64,000 nucleotides of DNA, taken from contig JAWKHR010000015.1 in assembly GCA_041394725.1 (NCBI GenBank), positions 71,370-135,369 of the forward strand, read 5' to 3'. This DNA is from JAWKHR01 sp041394725 (GTDB lineage: Bacteria; Acidobacteriota; Vicinamibacteria; Vicinamibacterales; SCN-69-37). The stretch's first letter is position 1. Every line of letters starts with the position of its first letter. The notes below the pieces were generated by a model. The model saw only the letters and a list, made by a program, of their open reading frames with translations, did no database searches and was not told the origin of the DNA. Both the position numbers and the translations under genes were made by a program. This document shows positions 59,228 to 64,000 of the stretch, piece by piece.

Positions 59228-60511
59228 CTAGGGATTGCCCCACCGCGGGTTGACCACGTTGTTGTAGATGGACCCGAACTGGTAGCTGAAGCCGATCTGG
59301 AAGCCGTACCGATAGCCCGTGGCCAGCCGCCGCTGCCGCAGGAGGATCTCCTCGTCGGTCGCCTCGCCGGCCGGCAGGTACAGCTGGTCCCGCACCCGCG
59401 ACGCGTTGCCCTCGACGGTGAGGCCGAACCCCCGGAACAGCCGGACGTCGATCTCGCCGTTGACTTCCAGCCGGTGCTTCGCCAGGTCGTTCAGGTAGTG
59501 CTGGAAGCTGCCGGTCACGCGGCTCGTGCCCCAGGGCTGGCGCAGCGCGAGGATCGCGGCGAAGCGCTGGTCGGCGGCCGTCTCGCGGAGCTTCCCGTAC
59601 AGGGTCACCACGGTGTAGTCGAAGAAGTTCACCCCGGTCGAGTACTGGAAGACGAGCGACCGCCGCGTGGACTCCGCGTACGAGAACACGTCGTATTCGA
59701 CACCCGCCGCGACGCGGACGTTGCGGTCGTGGTTCGTCTGCGTGTTGTGGCTCCACGACGTCCGCAGCAGGCCGCCCCAGTGGTCGGCGCCGAGGCTCTT
59801 GATGACCGACGCGTTGGCGTTGTAATTCTCGCGCGTGTTGACGATCGTCCGGCCGTCGCTCAGCGTGAACTCGTCCTCGTTGAAGTCGCCGTTGCCCGAG
59901 AAGCTCAGTTTCCACCGGTCCGTCGTCCGGTTGGCGGAGACGTTGGTCCGGTAGCGCCGGCTCTGCTCGGCCTGCTCGCCGTCGAGTTGGGCGCTCGCGC
60001 CGACGCGGAAGATCCAGGCGTTCCACGGGTCGCCGGCGCCCTGCGCCGGCGCCGCGGCGGCCTGCGCATTCGGCGGCTCGTACCGCAGCGAGAACTGGTC
60101 GGCCGAGGCCGTGCGCAGGAGGTACGGCGTGAGCCCCAGGGAGAACGTGCGCGCCACGCCCTGCCGGCGCTCGTCGTCGGTGTCGGTGCCGGAACTGGAG
60201 TAGGTCAGCGTCTGGCGCAGGTCCGCGAACGCGCCCAGCCCGATGAACTCGAACGTGTACTGCCGGCCGCGGCTGCCCGTGCCCTGCGTCGTCACCAGCA
60301 CGTGGACGTCGGCGTCGTTGCGGTCACGCACGTAGTTGATGAAGGTGATGTCCTGACGCAGGTTGTTGAAGTCGCACTGGTTGCAGTCCAGGAACACCCG
60401 CAGCACGTCCGGTCGCGCGCCGGCGGATTGCGCGGCGGACGGTGTGGGCGACTGCGCGGCCGCGGGCAGGGCGATCGCGAGGACGAGGAAGGCCGACAGG
60501 ACGTGTTTCAC
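59228..60511 (-). CDS. Outer-membrane barrel-like protein with an N-terminal CxxC domain
   Basis: A 427-residue protein with a signal peptide (about 1-20). Just after it is a small domain with C43-N-Q-C46-D-F-N-N-L-R-Q-D-I-T-F-I-N-Y-V-R-D. The rest has repeated amphipathic strands (W-K-L-S-F-S-G-N-G, V-R-V-A-A-G-V-E-Y-D-V-F-S-Y), suggesting an outer-membrane beta-barrel. Function is unknown. The GTG start has no strong ribosome site; a TATACT at 60574-60579 (reverse) could be its -10 box. Confidence 0.8.
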   Translation of the reverse strand: MKHVLSAFLVLAIALPAAAQSPTPSAAQSAGARPDVLRVFLDCNQCDFNNLRQDITFINYVRDRNDADVHVLVTTQGTGSRGRQYTFEFIGLGAFADLRQTLTYSSSGTDTDDERRQGVARTFSLGLTPYLLRTASADQFSLRYEPPNAQAAAAPAQGAGDPWNAWIFRVGASAQLDGEQAEQSRRYRTNVSANRTTDRWKLSFSGNGDFNEDEFTLSDGRTIVNTRENYNANASVIKSLGADHWGGLLRTSWSHNTQTNHDRNVRVAAGVEYDVFSYAESTRRSLVFQYSTGVNFFDYTVVTLYGKLRETAADQRFAAILALRQPWGTSRVTGSFQHYLNDLAKHRLEVNGEIDVRLFRGFGLTVEGNASRVRDQLYLPAGEATDEEILLRQRRLATGYRYGFQIGFSYQFGSIYNNVVNPRWGNP

Positions 60512-60661
60512 GGACGTTGAACCCGGAATGCGTGTGGGAAGAAGGACGAAGGAATCGAGGAGAACTCGACCGGAGTATATCGAATCCCGCCGGCTGCCGC
60601 ACGCGCCTGGCCGCCCCGTCGCAGGCGGGGGAGGAGGGACCGGGGCCGGCCCGTGTCGCGT

Positions 60662-61582
60662 TCAGCCGCGGACGCAGTCCCGGCCGTCGCGCTTCGCGCG
60701 GTAGAGCGCCTCGTCCGCGCGGATGACGAGCGCGCGCAGCGAGGGATCCTCCCCCGTGGACGCCGCGCCGACCGAGACCGTCACGATCGGCGGGGCCGCC
60801 ACGCGCGCCGCGTCGTTGAAGCCCGCGCGCAGCCGTTCGCCCGCCGCCACGGACTGGTCCACCGTCGCGCCGGGCAGGAGCACCGCGAACTCGTCGCCGC
60901 CGTACCGCGCAATCAGGTCCTGCGGCCGCACCGCGTCGGCCAGCCACTGCCCGGCCCGCCGCAGCACCGCGTCGCCGGCCACGTGGCCATACTGGTCGTT
61001 CACCGACTTGAAGGCGTCCACGTCGATCATCAGCAGGCCCACCGGATCGCCGTTGCGAAGCGTCCGGGTCAGCTGGCGCTCGAACGCACTGTCGAGCCAG
61101 CGCCGGTTGCGCAGGCCGGTGGTCGCGTCGATCATCGCGACCTGCTCCATCTCGATCTGCAGGCGATCCGACTCGGCGAGCCGCACGTTGTCGTGACGGA
61201 CGTAGCCGGCGAGGATCCGCAGGAGGTTCCGCGCCGCGGGCGCCGACGTCTCCACCAGCGCCCAGACCCGCGTGCGCTCGATGGCGATGACCAGCGTGGG
61301 TTCCGCCGCGATGACGTCGGCCGAGACCTGCGACGAGTCGATCACCGACAGCTCCCCGACGCAGTCGCCCGGCCCGAGCCGGAGATAGGGGCGATCGGGA
61401 CGCGCCACGTGCACGCCGAGCGCGCCGGTCACCACGAGGAACAGGTGGTCGTTCGCGTCGCCCGTGCGCAACAGCCGTTCGCCGGCCGACAGCTCGCGCG
61501 ACACGCCCGACGCGATCACGTCGTCGATCACGGCCCGGGCGATCCCGGTGAAGAGCGGCGAGTCGTACAAGGCCTCGGTCAT
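60662..61582 (-). CDS. Diguanylate cyclase with N-terminal cyclic-nucleotide-binding domain
   Basis: A 306-residue protein. An N-terminal cNMP-binding (CAP-like) domain (about 10-115: L-F-x-G-I, G-D-x-N-D-H-L-F-L-V-V-T-G, G-D-C-V-G-E-L) precedes a GGDEF domain with intact R-Y-G-G-D-E-F and an upstream R-P-Q-D inhibitory site. It makes c-di-GMP, probably controlled by a cyclic nucleotide. ATG 61582 is used; a GTG at 61594 is also possible. It is the only obvious c-di-GMP synthase here. Confidence 0.92.
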   Translation of the reverse strand: MTEALYDSPLFTGIARAVIDDVIASGVSRELSAGERLLRTGDANDHLFLVVTGALGVHVARPDRPYLRLGPGDCVGELSVIDSSQVSADVIAAEPTLVIAIERTRVWALVETSAPAARNLLRILAGYVRHDNVRLAESDRLQIEMEQVAMIDATTGLRNRRWLDSAFERQLTRTLRNGDPVGLLMIDVDAFKSVNDQYGHVAGDAVLRRAGQWLADAVRPQDLIARYGGDEFAVLLPGATVDQSVAAGERLRAGFNDAARVAAPPIVTVSVGAASTGEDPSLRALVIRADEALYRAKRDGRDCVRG

Positions 61583-61883
61583 CGGAACCGTCACCGGCGC
61601 ATCACTCTATACGATGCGCGGGCCGTCACTCTCCGCCCCGCCACGCCCCGCCCACGTGGAGCCTGTCCCGCGCCGAGGTCCTGCGGGGACCGCCCGCGCG
61701 CCCGCCGCGCGCGAAGATACGACGAAATCCCGACGACATCGTCCGGCCCTGGGCCCGGGCAATCCGACAGGCGAGACCTGTTCGGTCTTACATGGCTGGA
61801 GCCCGTTTTCGCGGATTTCCCGAGGTAACCAGGCGGTTTTTGCCCGGGATACGGGCGGCAGCCGCCTTGCATTATCCCGCGCC
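61583..61883. other. Divergent intergenic region
   Basis: A 301-base gap between the diguanylate cyclase and the metzincin lipoprotein. It should hold both promoters. CATTAT near 61869 is a weak -10 candidate for the lipoprotein gene. I see no riboswitch fold, tRNA or convincing small gene; short open frames are compositionally like noise. Confidence 0.5.
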
Positions 61884-63476
61884 ATGCGGGCCCGGCGAAA
61901 GTTGTCATCGCAGGTGCTGTCGCCCTGGCGGGTGGCGGCGGTCGCCGCGGCGCTCGCCCTGGCCGCCGGCTGCGGTGCCTCGTCGCCGACCGCGCCGGAG
62001 GCGACGCCGGCGCCCGCCGCGTCCAATTCGCTGACCGGGGTCGTCCGTGTCGGGTCGTCGGGCGCGCCCGTGGGCGGCGCGCGCGTGGACATCGTGGCCG
62101 GCGTCAACAGCGGCCGGCACGCCGAGGCCGGGCCCGACGGCAAGTACGCCTTCGACCAGCTCGAGGCCGGCGACCTGTCGCTGCACGCGACGGCCGAGGG
62201 CTACGCCGAGCGCACCGTGGACATGACCGTCGCCGGCGCCACCTACTTCGATGTCCGCCTGACCCCCGCATCCGGCACGCCGTCCACCGGATCGCCCACC
62301 CCGCCTGGCGATGGCACCACGCCCGACCGGGTCGTGCTGACCGGCACGGTCGCCGACGGGGCCGGCGCGCCGCTCGCGTCGGCGCGCGTGGCGATCGTCG
62401 CGGGCGAGAACAGCGGCCGCGCCGCGACGACGGACGCCGGCGGGCGTTACCGCCTCACCGACCTGACGCCCGGCGACGCCACGCTCGAGATCTCCGCCTC
62501 CGGGTTCGACGTGCGCCGGCGCACCGTCCACCTGGCGCACGACGACGTCGTCGACGTCACGCTCTCGCGGAGCGCGCCGGCGACGCTGGGCCGCGCGATC
62601 GGCGCGCTGACGGGCGAGGGCCTGCCCGGCGTCCGCGTGTCCGGCGACGGCATCGCGCCCGTGACGACCGGCGCCGACGGGACCTTCAGCCTCACGATGA
62701 CGACGCCCACGCTCCAGACGCTGATGCTTTCCTTCAGCGGGGCGGGCGTGGTCGAGCGCCGCACCCACGCGAGGGTGCCCGACACCGACCTGCGGGTGTC
62801 GCTCATCCCGGACAGCTTCAACCTGCGCGCGTTCGACGAGATGCTGCGCGAGCCGGCGCTGCGCCGCTGGACGCGCGCACCGTCGCTCCTCGTGGAGCGC
62901 CGCGCGCTGACCTTCACGTCCGAGGACATGACCGGCGGGCCGGCGCGTGCCGAGTTGATGGACGACTGGGCCGTCGGATCGCTCGTCACGGATCTGACCT
63001 GGGCCCTGCCGCAGCTGACCGGTGACACGTTCGTGCGCTTCGGCGACGTCCAGCTGCGCGCCACGCCGGAGGGCGCCGACGTCGCGCTTCTGAACGACGG
63101 CGTGATCACCGTCGTGCGCGTGGTGGGGCTGACCGACGGGACCGGCTACTGGGGATTCTCGCGGTGGCAGTACGCGGCCGACGGCACGGTGACGGGCGGC
63201 GTGATGTTCCTCGACGCCGAGTTCGACGGCGGGAGCAGCCCGTTCAAGCGCGCGCTGCGCGCCCACGAACTGGGCCACGCCCTCGGCTACGCCCACGTCA
63301 CCCAGGCCGCGTCTGTGATGAACGCGTCGGCGCGGCTCGAGCCGACCGACTTCGACCGCGATGCCTGCCGCATCGCCTTCGCCCGGGCCCCGGGCAACCG
63401 CGCACCCGACATCGACCCCGACGAGGTCTCACTGAACCGGCTCGGTCCCGTGCGCTGGAGCCGGCCGATTCGCTGA
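61884..63476 (+). CDS. Lipoprotein with carboxypeptidase-regulatory-like repeats and a metzincin protease domain
   Basis: A 530-residue lipoprotein: signal peptide ends A-L-A-A-G-C30. Two or three carboxypeptidase-D-regulatory-like beta domains follow (about 50-310): L-T-G-V-V-R, then L-T-G-T-V-A-D-G-A-G-A-P-L-A-S-A-R-V, then G-x-x-L-P-G-V-R-V-S-G-D-G. The C-terminal part (about 340-510) has a full metzincin zinc motif H461-E-L-G-H465-A-L-G-Y-A-H471 and a Met-turn candidate M479. It is likely an outer-membrane- or surface-bound protease; substrate unknown. Confidence 0.87.
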   Translation: MRARRKLSSQVLSPWRVAAVAAALALAAGCGASSPTAPEATPAPAASNSLTGVVRVGSSGAPVGGARVDIVAGVNSGRHAEAGPDGKYAFDQLEAGDLSLHATAEGYAERTVDMTVAGATYFDVRLTPASGTPSTGSPTPPGDGTTPDRVVLTGTVADGAGAPLASARVAIVAGENSGRAATTDAGGRYRLTDLTPGDATLEISASGFDVRRRTVHLAHDDVVDVTLSRSAPATLGRAIGALTGEGLPGVRVSGDGIAPVTTGADGTFSLTMTTPTLQTLMLSFSGAGVVERRTHARVPDTDLRVSLIPDSFNLRAFDEMLREPALRRWTRAPSLLVERRALTFTSEDMTGGPARAELMDDWAVGSLVTDLTWALPQLTGDTFVRFGDVQLRATPEGADVALLNDGVITVVRVVGLTDGTGYWGFSRWQYAADGTVTGGVMFLDAEFDGGSSPFKRALRAHELGHALGYAHVTQAASVMNASARLEPTDFDRDACRIAFARAPGNRAPDIDPDEVSLNRLGPVRWSRPIR

Positions 63477-63499
63477 GGCTGCCCGTTCGCCGGCGCCCC

Positions 63500-64000
63500 T
63501 CAGAACCGCACGCGCACGCCCACCTGTACCGTGCGGGGATCGCCGACCGCCGTGATCTGCCGGAACGACGCCGACGGGGCCGTCGGATACGTGCCGGTCC
63601 CGAACGTCGCGTTGCGGGCCAGCACGTTGGTGCGGTTGAACAGGTTGAACACCTCGACCAGGCCCTCGAGCCTGGCATGGCCGCCCAGCCGGAACGCGCG
63701 CTGGACGCGCACGCTGACGCTCACGAACGGGTCGCCCGCTCCGGCGTTGCGGTCGATGAACCGTCCATCGACCATCGGCCGTGCCGCCGTGCCCTGGACG
63801 GTCGTCGTCCCGGTGACCACGTTGAGCGGCGGTGCCGAGTAGGCCTGCAGCGTGCTGCTGAACTCGAACCCGTGGGTCAGCGACGCCCAGGCCGTGGTGG
63901 CCGGTCCGGCCGGCGTGCGGACCGCGCCGGTGACGACGAGCTGGTGGCGCTGGTCGCCGTCGGAACGGCCCAGGTCCTTCGAGAGGTCGAAGGGGTCGAT
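63500..64000 (-). CDS. TonB-dependent/Oar-like receptor, C-terminal fragment
   Basis: Only the last 166 codons are in the window; the gene runs off the right edge. The sequence has barrel strands and the family ending: L-E-G-L-V-E-V-F-N-L-F-N-R-T-N-V, then V-Q-V-G-V-R-V-R-F with the terminal Phe needed for outer-membrane insertion. This pattern is typical of Oar-like TonB-dependent receptors abundant in Acidobacteriota. Its ligand cannot be judged. Confidence 0.85.
   Translation of the reverse strand: MDPFDLSKDLGRSDGDQRHQLVVTGAVRTPAGPATTAWASLTHGFEFSSTLQAYSAPPLNVVTGTTTVQGTAARPMVDGRFIDRNAGAGDPFVSVSVRVQRAFRLGGHARLEGLVEVFNLFNRTNVLARNATFGTGTYPTAPSASFRQITAVGDPRTVQVGVRVRF

Noticed and set aside
61583..61883. 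A c-di-GMP riboswitch beside the diguanylate cyclase
   Set aside because: The conserved GEMM core sequences and paired arms are not visible in this gap.
1..64000. CRISPR arrays, tRNA/rRNA genes, insertion sequences or prophage
   Set aside because: No regularly spaced direct repeats, clover-leaf or ribosomal sequence, transposase or phage motifs were seen when reading both strands.

Overview
The window is very GC-rich (roughly 70% by eye). Genes are tightly packed, with many 1- to 17-base start/stop overlaps and frequent GTG starts. It carries most of a flagellar regulon and then a block of envelope and secreted-protein genes. The gene styles suggest a Gram-negative, didermic Acidobacteriota bacterium, probably Vicinamibacteria: carboxypeptidase-regulatory-like repeats, an Oar/TonB-receptor C-terminus, secreted families of that lineage, and P- and L-ring genes. 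This placement is inference; there is no rRNA or other taxonomic marker here.

Region 1 (1-29,840) is one long forward run of flagellar genes: fliF (3' end)-fliG-fliH-fliI-fliJ-flgD-flgE-fliK-fliL-fliN-fliO-fliP-fliQ-fliR-flhB-flhA-flhF-flhG-fliA-fliM-fliN/Y-(small membrane protein)-flgF-flgG-flgA-flgH-flgI-flgJ(M23)-flgM-flgN-flgK-flgL-fliW-csrA-GNAT. It meets a reverse-strand filament operon (fliC, fliD, fliS, FliT-like). Reading-frame breaks are visible in flhA (one unresolved) and flhB (two that cancel out).

Region 2 (30,640-42,430) starts at the flagellin promoter. Divergent from fliC is a nonulosonate (sialic-acid-like) sugar island resembling Bacillus sps genes: an unknown 195-residue protein, a DegT aminotransferase, a PseG/SpsG-like protein, a HAD phosphatase, NeuB/SpsE, an ATP-grasp enzyme and an SpsF cytidylyltransferase. 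It runs directly into a MotA/MotB-like pair and a glycosyltransferase. A second, classical motA-motB pair follows with its own sigma-28 promoter, then an orphan histidine-kinase-type ATPase domain. The likely purpose is to build, glycosylate and power the flagellum.

Regulation is readable in the DNA. Near-consensus sigma-28 promoters precede flgM, fliC and motA, matching the fliA and flgM genes present. Possible sigma-54 promoters precede two unknown genes. The flagellin leader has a hairpin with GGA in its loop plus a GGA-rich Shine-Dalgarno, the layout expected for CsrA repression relieved by FliW; both regulators are encoded here.

Region 3 (42,450-64,000) is accessory. It holds a reverse-strand fusion of a c-di-GMP-binding MshEN-type domain to an Xre/MbcA/ParS antitoxin-type domain with no toxin gene beside it. 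Around it are an OmpH/Skp-like chaperone, a DUF481 barrel, a metallo-beta-lactamase-fold protein, DsbD and TlpA-like redox proteins, a CsgG-like protein, an EF-hand protein, a TPR-aspartic protease, a DUF2236 oxygenase with a two-component system, a fatty-acid desaturase, a CxxC barrel-like protein, a cNMP-GGDEF cyclase, a metzincin lipoprotein and the C-terminus of a TonB-dependent/Oar-like receptor. No tRNA, rRNA, CRISPR array, insertion sequence or chemotaxis gene was seen.
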